Source: an uncultured Nocardioides sp.
GTDB taxonomy: Bacteria; Actinomycetota; Actinomycetes; Propionibacteriales; Nocardioidaceae
DNA: 64,000 nt
Reading direction: 5' to 3'
Assembly (NCBI RefSeq): GCF_947488025.1
Contig: NZ_CANKYS010000007.1
Span: forward strand, 1-64,000
Each line of letters starts with the position of its first letter. Positions within the stretch are counted from its first letter, which is position 1. Below are positions 52,718 through 62,272 of the stretch, one piece after another. The notes below the pieces were generated by a model. It was not told where the DNA came from. It saw only the letters and a list, made by a program, of their open reading frames with translations, and did not search any database. The translations under genes and the position numbers were made by a program.

Positions 52718-55700
52718 ATGAATGTCACGGTTGCGCCGCACTCGTCGGGGACGGTCACACCCCAGGAGCGGTACTCGGCCGAGGTCGGCCGCGTACAGCT
52801 CACCGGTGTGCAGGCCCTCGCGCGACTGCCGATCGACCAGCACCGGCGCGACCTCGACGCAGGTCGCGACGTCGCGACGTTCATCTCGGGGTACGAGGGG
52901 TCGCCCCTCGCCGGGTACGACCTCGAGCTGGGGCGGCAGAAGGGGCTGCTTGAGGCCAACGACGTCGTCTTCGTTCCCGGCCTGAACGAGGAGTCCGCCG
53001 CGACAGCGGTCCAGGGCTCCCAGCTGGCGAACACCCTCGACGGAGCCGTCCGGGACGGCGTGCTGGGCATCTGGTACGGCAAGGCCCCAGGCCTCGACCG
53101 GGCCAAGGACGCCTTGCGGCACGGAAACCTGATGGGCGCCCACCCGGCCGGCGGCGCCCTCGTGCTCGTTGGCGACGATCCGGCCGCTAAGTCTTCGAGC
53201 GTGCCCTGCGCCTCCGATCTGGCCCTGGCCGACCTCAACATCCCCTACCTTTACCCGGCCGACAGCCAGGACGTCATCGAGCTGGGACTGCACGCGGTCG
53301 CGCTCTCCCGGGCCACGGGTCTCTGGGTGGGGATGAAGATTGTCACAGCTGTGGCGGACGGCTCGTCGGGCGTCGACCTCACCCGCATCTCACGCTCGCC
53401 CCTGCCGATGGTGCCCCGCGGGGCGGGCCAGCACGTCCCGACCGCGCGTCTCCTCCAGCCCACGCTCGGCCCCCTCGAGCGCGACCTCGTCACGACGCGG
53501 CTCCGCCTCGCCGAGGAGTACGCCAGCCTCAACGGGTTGAACCGCGTCGTCGGGCGAGGTGCCTCGGACACCCTCGGCATCGTCGCCGCCGGACGCACCT
53601 GGCAGGACCTGCTCGCCGCGCTGGAGCGCGTCGGCCTCACCCAGGGTGCTCTCGAGAGCAGCACCGTTCGGCTGCTCAAGGTCGACATGCCGTGGCCGCT
53701 GTCCCCCGGCAGTGTCCGCGACTTCGCGGACGGCCTCGACGAGATCCTCGTCCTGGAGGAGAAGCGGTCGTTCATGGAGTCGGCCGTCCGGGACATCCTG
53801 TACGGCCGCGACGGAGCCCCGAAGGTCACCGGCAAGCGCGACGACGAGGGCAAAGACCTCGTGCCTGCCTACGGAGAGCTCGACGTCGACGGACTGCTTC
53901 CCAGCCTGCGCAAGCGTCTGGCCGCGCACCGCGCCATCGAGCCCGCCGAGGGCCTGCCCGCCCACCGACGCGTGCTCCTCCCGCTGGCTCCCGCGGACAA
54001 GCGGGCGCCGTACTTCTGCTCCGGCTGCCCGCACAACTCCTCCACGAAGCCGGGTGGGGACTCACTCGTCGGAGGTGGCATCGGATGCCACGCGATGGTG
54101 CTCCTTATGGAGGAGTCCCAGGTCGGGACCGTCACCGGCCTGTCGCAGATGGGGGGGAGGGCCTGCAGTGGATTGGCATCGCACCCTTCGTCGACCGCTC
54201 GCACTATGTTCAGAATCTTGGTGACGGCACCTTCGACCACTCCGGGTCCCTCGCCATCCGCGCCGCCGTCGCGAGCGGCGTCAACGTCACCTACAAGCTG
54301 CTCTACAACTCGGCCGTGGCGATGACCGGCGGCCAGCGAGCGGTGGGTGGCATGGGCATCGAGCAGATCATCGAGGTGCTGCGGGCAGAGCGGGTCGCGA
54401 GGATCATCGTTACGACCGAGGACATGCGTCGCTACCGGAAGCGTCGCCTCCCGCGCGGCGTCGAGGTCTGGTCCCGCGAGCGCATCGGCGAGGCGCAGCG
54501 TGTCCTCGCCGCGACGCCCGGCGTCACGGTGCTGGTCCACGACCAGGAGTGCGCGACCGAGAAGCGACGCAAGCGCAAGCGCGGTCAGCTGGAGCAGCCC
54601 GAGGCGAACGTCTACATCAACGAGCGGATCTGCGAAGGCTGCGGCGACTGCGGTCGTAAGTCCAACTGTCTGTCCGTCCAGCCCGTCCCGACCGAGCTCG
54701 GCCGCAAGACCCAGATTCACCAGGGCAGCTGCAACGTCGACTACAGCTGCCTGGACGGTGACTGCCCGGCGTTCATGACCGTGGTGCCGGGTGCGGCCCG
54801 CATGAGCGGCTCCCCGCTCGACCCGGTCGCCGCCGAGGAGCTCCCCGACCCGCGGGCCGTGACGGCGCTCGCGGACCAGTTTGGCATCCGCCTCGCAGGG
54901 GTCGGCGGCACGGGAGTCGTCACCGTCTCCCAGGTGCTCGCGACCGCCGGCCTGCTCGCCGGCTGGGCCACCCGGTCGCTCGACCAGACCGGCCTTGCCC
55001 AGAAGGGTGGCGCGGTCGTCTCCGATGTCCGGTTCTGGCGCCATGGCCCAGGCACGTCCAACAAGCTGGCCGCCGGTGAGTGCGACCTTTACGTCGGCTG
55101 CGACCTTCTGGTGGCGGCCGATGCCGCGAACCTGGACGTCGTGGCTGCGGACCGGACCGTCGCCGTCATCAACACCGCCCAGGTGCCGACCGGCCACATG
55201 GTCGCCGACGTCACCCGCGACTTCCCCGACACCGGCGAGCTGGTGAGCCGCATCCGCGACCTGACCCGTCCGGACGGCCAAACGGTGGACGCGCGCCGGC
55301 TGACGGCCGCGCTACTCGGCGACGACCAGTACACCAACATTTTGATGGTGGGAATTGGCTTCCAGTCCGGCGCGATCCCGCTTCCCGCGGTGGCCGTCGA
55401 GGACGCGATCCGCCTCAACGGTGTCGCGGTGGAGGCGAACATCCAGGCCTTCCGGCGCGGTCGCCAGCTCGTCAGCGACCCGGGTGCTTTCCACCGCGCT
55501 GTTGCTGCTGCATCCGCCGATGAGCCCCTCGACGACCCGTGGGCTGCCCGGCCGGGCGAGTCGGAGCTCGACCGGCTCCTGCGCACGCGCCACGACGACC
55601 TCGTCGCCTACCAGGACGCGGCGTACGCCGAGCGCTACGCAGCGACCGTCCGCCGCGTCCGCGAGCGCGAGCAGCACGTCGTCCCCGGCTCGACCGAGCT

Positions 55701-56223
55701 GGCGGAGGCGGTGGCGCGACACCTCTACAAGCTGATGGCGTACAAGGACGAGTACGAGGTCGCCCGCCTTGCGCTGGACGAGCACGTCGGACGGGACCTC
55801 GCGGCCAGGTTCGGCACCGACGCCGCCGCTGCGTGGAAACTTCACCCGCCCGTTCTGCGCGCCGTGGGCGTGGACCGCAAGCTCACGTTGGGACGGTGGT
55901 TCGCTCCGGCCTTCAAGGGGCTGGTACCCATGCGGCGGCTCCGCGGCACACGACTCGACCCATTCGGCTATGCCCACGTGCGCCGGGTCGAGCGCGAGCT
56001 GGTCGAGGACTACGTCGCCGTCGTCGACCGCCTGTGCGACCGGTTGACGACAACCAACCACGGCGTTGCCGTCCAGATCGCTCGGCTTCCCGACATGGTG
56101 CGCGGATACGAAGAGGTCAAGCTCGCCAACGTGAGGAACTACCGGGACCAACAGGCGGAACTCCTGGCTCACCTCGATGGTCCGGCAGTCCCCGAACTCG
56201 GCGGAGGAGATGCTGTTGACTAA
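52718..56223 (+). pseudogene. Indolepyruvate (2-oxoacid):ferredoxin oxidoreductase, fused subunits, one frameshift
   Basis: A fused IorA/IorB-type enzyme of about 1168 residues that converts aryl- or branched-chain 2-oxoacids to acyl-CoA with reduction of ferredoxin. The N-terminal part has thiamine-pyrophosphate-domain features (FISGYEGSPLAGYD, CSGCPHNSS). After the junction come CEGCGDCGRKSNC, an iron-sulphur-like cluster, and the gamma domain (GVGGTGVVTVSQVLATAGLL). The ATG at 52718 has a GAGGAG site. At 54152-54160 a G run holds seven Gs where eight are needed to keep LSQMGGEGLQWIGI in frame, so the reading frame shifts. Otherwise both halves are intact and continuous, so a sequencing error is plausible. 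Confidence 0.85.
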
Positions 56224-56343
56224 CGGCCATGGCCTGACTATCGGTACGAACACTGCCCTGGCTGCGGGCACTTTGCCTCAGGCTGACATCACAAAGCGCC
56301 TATTCATGCGGTCCGCGAAGTTCGCATCTTCGAGTAGCAGCTC

Positions 56344-56622
56344 ATGAGTTCGAGGAACTCCGCGCGGCGACGCTGGTTTCCCGCGGCTAGTCACGGAAGG
56401 TATGAGAACGACGGGTCAGAACCGGTCTGGCGACCCGCGACCCTGGTGCATGCAAAGCAGCCAGGGGCGGCACGCGCCGCCTGTGGTGCCCTGTCTCCGA
56501 GCTGGCAGACGTTCTGGGCACTTAGTTTCGACGATATTCAGCGCGAGTCCCTCTGCACGCAGTGTCAGATCATCGTTGCGTTCGGAGACGACGGCAGTCC
56601 TGGTATGGAGCCTCGTGGCTGA
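56344..56622 (+). CDS. Possible small zinc-binding protein
   Basis: 92 residues with a CGA motif and a later CTQC pair in the arrangement seen in small actinobacterial zinc proteins (AACGALSPSWQTFWALSFDD, then SLCTQCQIIV). The N-terminus is basic. The ATG lacks a clear ribosome-binding site, and it lies in the transition zone between island and chromosome. A real gene is likely but unproven. Confidence 0.45.
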   Translation: MSSRNSARRRWFPAASHGRYENDGSEPVWRPATLVHAKQPGAARAACGALSPSWQTFWALSFDDIQRESLCTQCQIIVAFGDDGSPGMEPRG

Positions 56623-56971
56623 CGCTCAGGATTGCAGCGCGGGCTCTCTCAGGCCGTGACTTTCCGCGGCCGGTGCCGATGGTCCTGGGTGGCTCGACCT
56701 CGCCGGTTCCGGTAGGCCCTTCACCAGGTTTGCCCAGATCGCTCCACGACGTTCAGGGCGCCGGCAGGCCGAGCAAGGTGGTGGTGGTCGTCGCGGCCGT
56801 TGCTGGCGGGCGATGCCAACGAAGTGGGCCGGCCAGACACGCTCCCTCCTAATTGCCCCCTTTAATCACCGAACCAGCCCGTTCTCTTCCGTCGCCTCCC
56901 GTAGGTTCACGAAGTTGTCTTGAGCCGCAGCGGAAGGGCACGGGTAGAGCAACGACGCTGAGGACGGGCCT
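56623..56971. other. Gene-free interval before the tRNA remnant
   Basis: 349 bases without a supported gene. The sequence just before the tRNA remnant includes GGGTAGAGC (56942-56950), resembling a D-arm, but the spacing to the anticodon region is too long for a functional tRNA. Confidence 0.35.
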
Positions 56972-57019
56972 AGTCCACTCGTAACGACTAGGTCGTCGGT
57001 TCGATTCCGACAGGCGGCT
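56972..57019 (+). pseudogene. 3'-end remnant of a tRNA-Thr(CGT), likely attachment site
   Basis: The segment contains an anticodon loop CTCGTAA (anticodon CGT), the 3' half of its stem, a five-base variable loop, a perfect T arm (GTCGG-TTCGATT-CCGAC) and the acceptor strand AGGCGGC-T. The matching 5' acceptor strand and a normal D arm are not found at the right distance. A tRNA 3' end without its 5' half is the usual trace of integration by a tyrosine recombinase. Confidence 0.6.
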
Positions 57020-57021
57020 CT

Positions 57022-57055
57022 GACTCCCCCGGGGACCCGAGACCCTGGGGGAGTC
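57022..57055 (+). terminator. Stem-loop after the tRNA remnant
   Basis: GACTCCCCC (57022-57030) pairs with GGGGGAGTC (57047-57055) around a 16-base loop, followed by TTCTGTGT. This is a typical strong terminator of a tRNA transcript, and it has survived with the tRNA 3' end. Confidence 0.7.
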
Positions 57056-57148
57056 TTCTGTGTCTACGGAGGCTCGGTCAGACGGAGTACTCGTGTCGTC
57101 GGCGACGTAGAGGGTCTGGCCCTTGGGTGGTGGGGCTGGGGGCGAGCT

Positions 57149-58048
57149 TCACTGGGGAAGTCCCTCCTCGGAGTGTTCGGTGGGAACGGCCGCCTGCTGC
57201 GACGCGGCCCACGAAGCGAGCAGCCGGAGACGCTCGGCAGACGGGGAGCCGGGCTCAGCCGTGTAGACGAGCAGGACGAGTCCGGGCTCGGCGGTGATGG
57301 CGAGCTCCTCGTAGACGAGGGTGACCTCGCCCACGACAGGGTGGTCGAAGCGCTTGGTGCCCGTGCCGTGCGTGCGGACGTCGTGGGCAGCCCAGAGGCG
57401 GCGGAAGGTCTCGCTCCGGGTGGAGAGCTCCCCGACGAGGTCCTGCAGACCGCGGTCGTGGGGGTCGCGCCCGGCCTCGGTGCGCATGATGCCCACGCAC
57501 ATCTCGGCGAACAGCTCCCAGTCTGGATAGAAGTCGCGCGAGGCGGGGTCGAGGAACTGGAACCGAGCCAGGTTGGGGGTCCTGCCACCGCTGCCGAGGA
57601 CGGGGGAGTAGAACGCGCGTCCCAGTGCGTTGGTCGCCAACAGGTTCTGGTGGGGGTCGCGGACGAAGGCCACGCCGTCGGTGATGGCCTCGAGCGCCCA
57701 CTGCAGGCTGAGCCGTGACGCGGCCCTGGCCGGCGTACGCCGTCGCCGTCGGCCGCTGGTCGGGATGCCGTCCGCGGCACGCGCGAGGTCGTACAGGTGG
57801 GAGCGTTCGGTCTCGTCGAGCTGCAACGCCGTCGACAGTGCTTCGAGCACGCCCGAGGAGGCGCCGGCGATCTGGCCCCGCTCGAGCCGGGCGTAGTACT
57901 CCACGCTCAGGCCGGCCAGTGTCGCGACCTCGCTGCGCCGCAGCCCAGGCACGCGGCGGCTTCCCGTGGTGGCGAGCCCGACCTGCTCCGGAGTGATGCG
58001 CGCGCGCCGGGTGGTCAGGAACTCGCGCACTTCTTCTCGGTTGTCCAC
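57149..58048 (-). CDS. MmyB-like XRE-family regulator
   Basis: 299 residues: an N-terminal HTH (about 24-75, with RRVPGLRRSEVATLAGLSVE, then YYARLERG) followed by a MmyB-like ligand-binding (PAS-type) domain with FVRDPHQNLLATNALGRAFY and DFYPDWELFAEMCVGIMRTE. This type usually binds a small hydrophobic ligand and controls a divergent oxidoreductase gene. Here the alcohol dehydrogenase at 58210 is divergent, fitting that pattern. The GTG at 58048 was chosen over a longer frame that runs into the intergenic region. Confidence 0.85.
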   Translation of the reverse strand: MDNREEVREFLTTRRARITPEQVGLATTGSRRVPGLRRSEVATLAGLSVEYYARLERGQIAGASSGVLEALSTALQLDETERSHLYDLARAADGIPTSGRRRRRTPARAASRLSLQWALEAITDGVAFVRDPHQNLLATNALGRAFYSPVLGSGGRTPNLARFQFLDPASRDFYPDWELFAEMCVGIMRTEAGRDPHDRGLQDLVGELSTRSETFRRLWAAHDVRTHGTGTKRFDHPVVGEVTLVYEELAITAEPGLVLLVYTAEPGSPSAERLRLLASWAASQQAAVPTEHSEEGLPQ

Positions 58049-58209
58049 GACATCGAGACTAGGCCGGTCCGGTGGCTCCCTGCAGCCACGAGGGGTGCCC
58101 TGACAGTGCACCCCTCGACAGGGACTCCCACATGCGCTGCGGAGCGGGTTCACTCGTGACGAGGCGACAGGAGCCGCCGACCAGCGACGACGAAGAGGAG
58201 CCCAGCGCC

Positions 58210-59229
58210 ATGCGCCAGGTAGTCATGCACGCACCCGGGGACGTCCGGGTCGAGGACCGCGAAGACCCGACGATCATCGAGCCCACCGATGCGATCATCC
58301 GGCTCAGCGCGACCTGCATCTGCGGCAGCGACCTGTGGCCCTACCGCGGCGCCGAGCCGGTCGAGCACCAGGTGATGGGCCACGAGTACGTCGGCGTGGT
58401 CGAGCAGGTCGGCGACGAGGTCCGCACGATCAAGGTCGGCGACTTCGTCGTCGGGTCCTTCTGGGCCTCGGACAACACGTGCGAGATCTGCAAGGCCGGC
58501 TACCAGGCCTACTGCACGCACCGGGTGCTCATGGGAACGCTCGGCACCCAGTCCGAGCTGGCCCGCATCCCGCTCGCCGACGGCACCCTCGTGGCCACAC
58601 CCGGCATGCCCGAGCCCGACCTCATCCACTCGCTCATGGCGGCTTCCGACGTGCTCGGCACCGGCTGGTTCGCCGCCGTGGCAGCCGAGGCCGGCCCTGG
58701 CAAGACCGTCGCGGTCGTGGGCGACGGCGCCGTCGGACTCCTCGGCATCCTCGCCGCCCGGCAGCTGGGCGCCCAGCGCATCATCGCCTTCAGCCGCCAC
58801 GCGGACCGTCAGGCACTGGCTCGCGAGTTCGGCGCGACCGACATCGTCGAGGAGCGCGGCGAGGACGGTGTCGCGAAGGTGAAGGAGCTCACCGACGGCC
58901 TCGGGGCCCACTCGGTCATCGAGGCCGTCGGCACCCAGGAGTCGATGATGCAGGCCATCCACTCCACCCGCCCCGGCGGCCATGTCGGGTTCGTCGGGGT
59001 CTCCCACGACGTCTCCATCCCCGGTGACGAGCTCTTCATGGCCGGCGTCCACATCCACGGCGGGCCCGCTCCGGTGCGGCGCTTCCTCCCCGAGCTCGTC
59101 CAGCTCATCTGGGACCGCAGGATCGACCCCGGCAAGGTCTTCGACCTCACCCTCCCTCTCGACAGGGCCGCGGAGGGCTACGCCGCGATGGACCAGCGCA
59201 CCGCCACCAAGGTGCTCCTGCTGCCATGA
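58210..59229 (+). CDS. Zinc-dependent alcohol dehydrogenase family protein
   Basis: 339 residues of the medium-chain dehydrogenase family. The catalytic zinc ligands are seen in CICGSDLWPYRG, and GHEYVGVVEQVGDEV follows. The nucleotide-binding motif is VAVVGDGAVGLLGILAARQL. Only two of the four structural-zinc cysteines are obvious (NTCEICKAGYQAYCTH). It starts at ATG 58210 after GAGGAG and is probably controlled by the divergent MmyB-like regulator. The next gene overlaps its stop. Confidence 0.9.
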   Translation: MRQVVMHAPGDVRVEDREDPTIIEPTDAIIRLSATCICGSDLWPYRGAEPVEHQVMGHEYVGVVEQVGDEVRTIKVGDFVVGSFWASDNTCEICKAGYQAYCTHRVLMGTLGTQSELARIPLADGTLVATPGMPEPDLIHSLMAASDVLGTGWFAAVAAEAGPGKTVAVVGDGAVGLLGILAARQLGAQRIIAFSRHADRQALAREFGATDIVEERGEDGVAKVKELTDGLGAHSVIEAVGTQESMMQAIHSTRPGGHVGFVGVSHDVSIPGDELFMAGVHIHGGPAPVRRFLPELVQLIWDRRIDPGKVFDLTLPLDRAAEGYAAMDQRTATKVLLLP

Positions 59230-59429
59230 CCGTCGCCACGCTCGTACGCCCCACCGGCGCGTCCATGGCCCTGGCCGCGTCCATGGCCCTGGCCGCGTGC
59301 GGGTCGGATCAGCCGGTACCGGGCACCCGGGAGCCGTCGTCCGGGACGACGAGCTCGTCCACCAGCACGCACGACCCCACACCCGGCCGCGGGACCGGAG
59401 AGTCCCGGTGCCGGCCCGAACCGAGATGA
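59226..59429 (+). CDS. Short lipoprotein-like frame
   Basis: 67 residues beginning with a signal peptide and lipobox (MALAASMALAACGSD), then a Ser/Thr/Pro-rich tail. The ATG overlaps the stop of the dehydrogenase (ATGA). It ends just before the cyclophilin-like gene, whose relatives are often lipoproteins, so this may be the detached secretion signal of that protein in another frame. It is either a real small lipoprotein or the product of an old frameshift. Confidence 0.5.
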   Translation: MTVATLVRPTGASMALAASMALAACGSDQPVPGTREPSSGTTSSSTSTHDPTPGRGTGESRCRPEPR

Positions 59430-59436
59430 GGACACG

Positions 59437-59790
59437 ATGCAGATCGGCATCACGATCGGCGACCAGCGCTTCACAGCGACCCTCGACGACAGCGCCGCCG
59501 CGCAGGACCTGCTGGCGCAGCTTCCCGTCACCGTCGACATGGTCGACCACGGCGGGGTCGAGAAGACCGGGCCGCTGCCCGAACCCCTGTCCCTCGAGGG
59601 CCAGCCCGAGGGAGCGGACCCCGCCGTCGGTGACCTCGGCTACTACGCGCCCGGCAACGACCTCGTCCTCTACTACGGGGACCAGTCCTTCCACTCCGGC
59701 ATCGTCGTCCTCGGTCGTCTCGACGACGACGCCGCCGAACGCATCGCCGCGCTCGGTGGTCCGGTCACCGCGACCGTCGAGGCGAGGTGA
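59437..59790 (+). CDS. Cyclophilin-like fold protein
   Basis: 117 residues with the pattern of the bacterial cyclophilin-like family: [20 protein letters not shown], then [20 protein letters not shown] and a final VLGRLDD. Lacks a signal peptide in this frame. The ATG at 59437 follows GAGGA. It probably belongs to one operon with the dehydrogenase and acetyltransferase on either side. Isomerase activity is not expected for this family; function unknown. Confidence 0.75.
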   Translation: MQIGITIGDQRFTATLDDSAAAQDLLAQLPVTVDMVDHGGVEKTGPLPEPLSLEGQPEGADPAVGDLGYYAPGNDLVLYYGDQSFHSGIVVLGRLDDDAAERIAALGGPVTATVEAR

Positions 59791-59795
59791 CGGGC

Positions 59796-60386
59796 ATGGA
59801 CCTGCAGGAGTTCCTGGCTCACGTCGACGCAGGCCGCCTGATCGAGGGCGGGTCCGAGCACCACCGGTTCATGCACGACGCCGCGCAGGAGGCGTTCGCG
59901 GTCACCGCCGAGCTCAACTCGGCGTACCGGACGCCGCAAGAGATCCGCGACCTCCTGGCCCGGCTGACCGGGCGCCCGGTCGACGACTCGGTCACCCTCT
60001 TCCCGCCCTTCCACAGTGAGTTCGGCAAGAACCTGCACCTGGGCAGGGACGTCTTCATCAACCTCGGCTGCCGCTTCCAGGACACCGGTGGCATCACCAT
60101 CGGGGACGGGACCCTGATCGGCCACGGAACGACGCTCACGACCCTCAACCATGCCGTCGACCCCGACCGCCGCGCCGACATGCAGCCGGGGCCCATCGTC
60201 ATCGGACGCAAGGTCTGGATCGGCGCCTCCGTCACGGTCGTCCCCGGGGTCTCGATCGGCGACGGCGCCATCGTGGGTGCTGGGTCCGTCGTGACCAAGG
60301 GCGTCCCGGCCGACGCGATCGTCGCCGGCGTCCCCGCCCGATCCATACGGCCGACCGGCTTCCGGGCCGAGCCGGAGCAGGGATGA
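59796..60386 (+). CDS. Sugar O-acetyltransferase (hexapeptide repeat)
   Basis: 196 residues with an N-terminal maltose-acetyltransferase helix region and left-handed beta-helix hexapeptide repeats ([20 protein letters not shown], then [20 protein letters not shown]). The catalytic histidine is probable in LNHAVDP. It transfers acetyl from acetyl-CoA to a sugar or similar acceptor. ATG 59796, after GAGGTG, is preferred over the GTG at 59787, which is part of that site. Operon with the upstream cyclophilin-like gene. Confidence 0.85.
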   Translation: MDLQEFLAHVDAGRLIEGGSEHHRFMHDAAQEAFAVTAELNSAYRTPQEIRDLLARLTGRPVDDSVTLFPPFHSEFGKNLHLGRDVFINLGCRFQDTGGITIGDGTLIGHGTTLTTLNHAVDPDRRADMQPGPIVIGRKVWIGASVTVVPGVSIGDGAIVGAGSVVTKGVPADAIVAGVPARSIRPTGFRAEPEQG

Positions 60387-60437
60387 GACCGGACGGTGTC
60401 CTTGCCCGCCGACTTCGACGCAGCCCACGATGCCCCC

Positions 60438-61219
60438 ATGAGCGAGCCTTCCACTGCCTTGCCCGGACCTCCGGGTCGCGCCCCTGACGTCGAGGACGCC
60501 TTTCGCGACGGCCCCGTCCGGATCTCTGGGTGCCCCACTACCTCCCGCACTGGACGACGCCGGACCGGTCCGCCGCACGGTTCGACATCGCGGGGGACGG
60601 GATCCGGTTGCGCATCGATCGTGACCAGCCCGACTGGCGGCCGGAAGACGCGCCGCTCCGGGTCTCCAACCTCCAGACCGGGACGTACTCGGGGGCACTG
60701 GGGACCTCCCGCGGCACGCACCGGCACCGAGACGACGGGCTCGTCGTGCGGACCGAGGTGCCGACGCGTCTGCTGTGGGCTCCGTCCGCCGGGCGCGTGG
60801 ACATCACCGTGAGCGCCAGCCGCGACCTCGACTGCATGCTGGCCGCCTGGCTCGTCGGCACCGAGCACGAGGACGAGTCAGAGGCGGGTGAGGTGTGCAT
60901 CTTCGAGATCGATGCCGCCGCCATCGGCGAGGAGTCCACTGCACGGTCGGGGGTCAAGGCGCACGGTGGTCCGGGCCTCACCACTGACATGACAGAGGTG
61001 CGGATGCCGTTCGACGCCACCCGGCCGCACACCTGGACCGCGATCTGGGGTGAGGGCGAGACCGTCATCGGCTGTGAAGGTGTCGTCGTCAGGCGCGTGC
61101 GCCAAGCACCGGACTACCCGCTGGTGCTCCTGGTGGACCTGTTCGAGATCGGCCGCCCGCGGGGGACGTACCCCAAGACCGCGACCATCCACTCCGTGCG
61201 TGGCTGGGACGCTCGGTAG
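60438..61219 (+). pseudogene. Glucanase/lectin-fold-like protein with one frameshift
   Basis: The body from 60530 encodes a beta-rich protein with PHYLPHWTTPDRSAARFDI, then GTHRHRDDGLVVRTEV and HTWTAIWGEGETVIGCEGV, patterns of a concanavalin-A-like (GH16-related) fold, apparently without catalytic residues. The N-terminal part (from ATG 60438, VEDAFRDGPV) is in another frame. A single missing base near 60520, within a C/G-rich run, would join them as DGPVPDLWVPHYLPHW. Family function unknown; sequencing error is possible. Confidence 0.6.
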
Positions 61220-61236
61220 CTGCCGCGTCGCACCGC

Positions 61237-62190
61237 TCAGGGGCTACGGAACTGGCGACGGTACTGCGTCGGCGAGACGCCGACCTGGGCCTGGAAGTGG
61301 TGGCGCAGCAGCGCGGCACTGCCGAGGCCGACGCGATGCGCGACCTCCTCGACCGGGAGCGTGCTCTCCTCGAGCAGCTCCTGGGCCAGAGCCACCCGTC
61401 TGAGGGTCAACCACGCGATCGGCGTCACCCCGGTCTCGTCGTGGAAACGGCGCAGCAAGGTGCGAGGAGAGACCTGGGCCCGACGCGCGATCGAGGCCAC
61501 GGTGTGCGGCTCGGCGAGGCGATCGTCCAGCCACTCGAGCAGGTGGGCCAGGCCGGCGCTCGTCGCGGGCAGCAGCGGACGCTCGAGGAACTGGCGCTGC
61601 CCGCCCGCGCGATGCGGAGCGATGACCATCCTGCGCGCGATCCGCCCGGCGACGGTGTGCCCGAGCTCCGCACGGACCACGTGCAGGCAGGCATCGATCC
61701 CGGCCGCGGTCCCTGCGCTGGTGACGACCTTCCCCGCCTGCTGGTAGAGCGCGTCGGAGTCGACCTCGACGGCGGGGAACCGCGCGCGCAGCGCGTCGGC
61801 GTAGCGCCAGTGCGTGGCGCAGGGCCGCCCGTCGACGAGGCCGGCCGCCGCCACGGTGAAGGCCGCGGTGCAGACCGCGATGACGTACGCCCCACGCTCG
61901 GCGGCGGCGCGGACCGTCGAGAGCACCGCGGGCGAGGGGGGCGTGTGCATCGGTCCCGAGGGGAGCGCGACCAGGTCCGCGTCAGCGCAGGAGGCGAGGT
62001 CGAGACCGGTCGTGACGCTGACGCCACCGCCGACCACGAACGTCTCGCGGGGATCCTCGGTGCACGCCTGGTAGTCGAAGGCCGGCACGCCGTCGTCGGT
62101 GCGGTCGACGCCGAAGACCTCGTGGACGACGCCGAGCTCGAACGGCGCGAGCGGCGCCTGGAGGATCACGCGGACACGCTGGAGAGCCAC
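61237..62190 (-). CDS. GlxA-family AraC transcriptional regulator
   Basis: 317 residues: a DJ-1/PfpI-like N-terminal domain (VRVILQAPLAPFELGVVHEV, with the nucleophile-elbow cysteine region YVIAVCTAAFTVAAAGLVDG) and a C-terminal AraC double HTH (VASIARRAQVSPRTLLRRFH, then VEEVAHRVGLGSAALLRHHF). Typical of amidase-like sensor regulators. The GTG at 62190 is chosen; the longer frame overlaps the divergent gene. It is divergent from the dehydrogenase at 62273 and probably regulates it. Confidence 0.9.
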   Translation of the reverse strand: MALQRVRVILQAPLAPFELGVVHEVFGVDRTDDGVPAFDYQACTEDPRETFVVGGGVSVTTGLDLASCADADLVALPSGPMHTPPSPAVLSTVRAAAERGAYVIAVCTAAFTVAAAGLVDGRPCATHWRYADALRARFPAVEVDSDALYQQAGKVVTSAGTAAGIDACLHVVRAELGHTVAGRIARRMVIAPHRAGGQRQFLERPLLPATSAGLAHLLEWLDDRLAEPHTVASIARRAQVSPRTLLRRFHDETGVTPIAWLTLRRVALAQELLEESTLPVEEVAHRVGLGSAALLRHHFQAQVGVSPTQYRRQFRSP

Positions 62191-62272
62191 GTGGTCAAGT
62201 ATGGCGCGATATTTGCGGACATGGTCGCGCGCGCCACTGGTCTCGGTGTTCGTGGGCTCGGACGATGGAGTC

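Noticed and set aside
53692..54200. Second plus-strand frame over the first half of iorAB
   Set aside because: This part is a shadow of the true frame. The same frame becomes real only after the G-run frameshift near 54157.
56924..57019. Complete tRNA gene
   Set aside because: The best 5' acceptor match lies 96 bases from the 3' end, and the anticodon stem and D arm do not pair properly. Only the 3' half is tRNA-like.
58150..59694. 514-residue minus-strand frame opposite the alcohol dehydrogenase
   Set aside because: Shadow frame; the plus strand has complete dehydrogenase motifs and a good ribosome-binding site.
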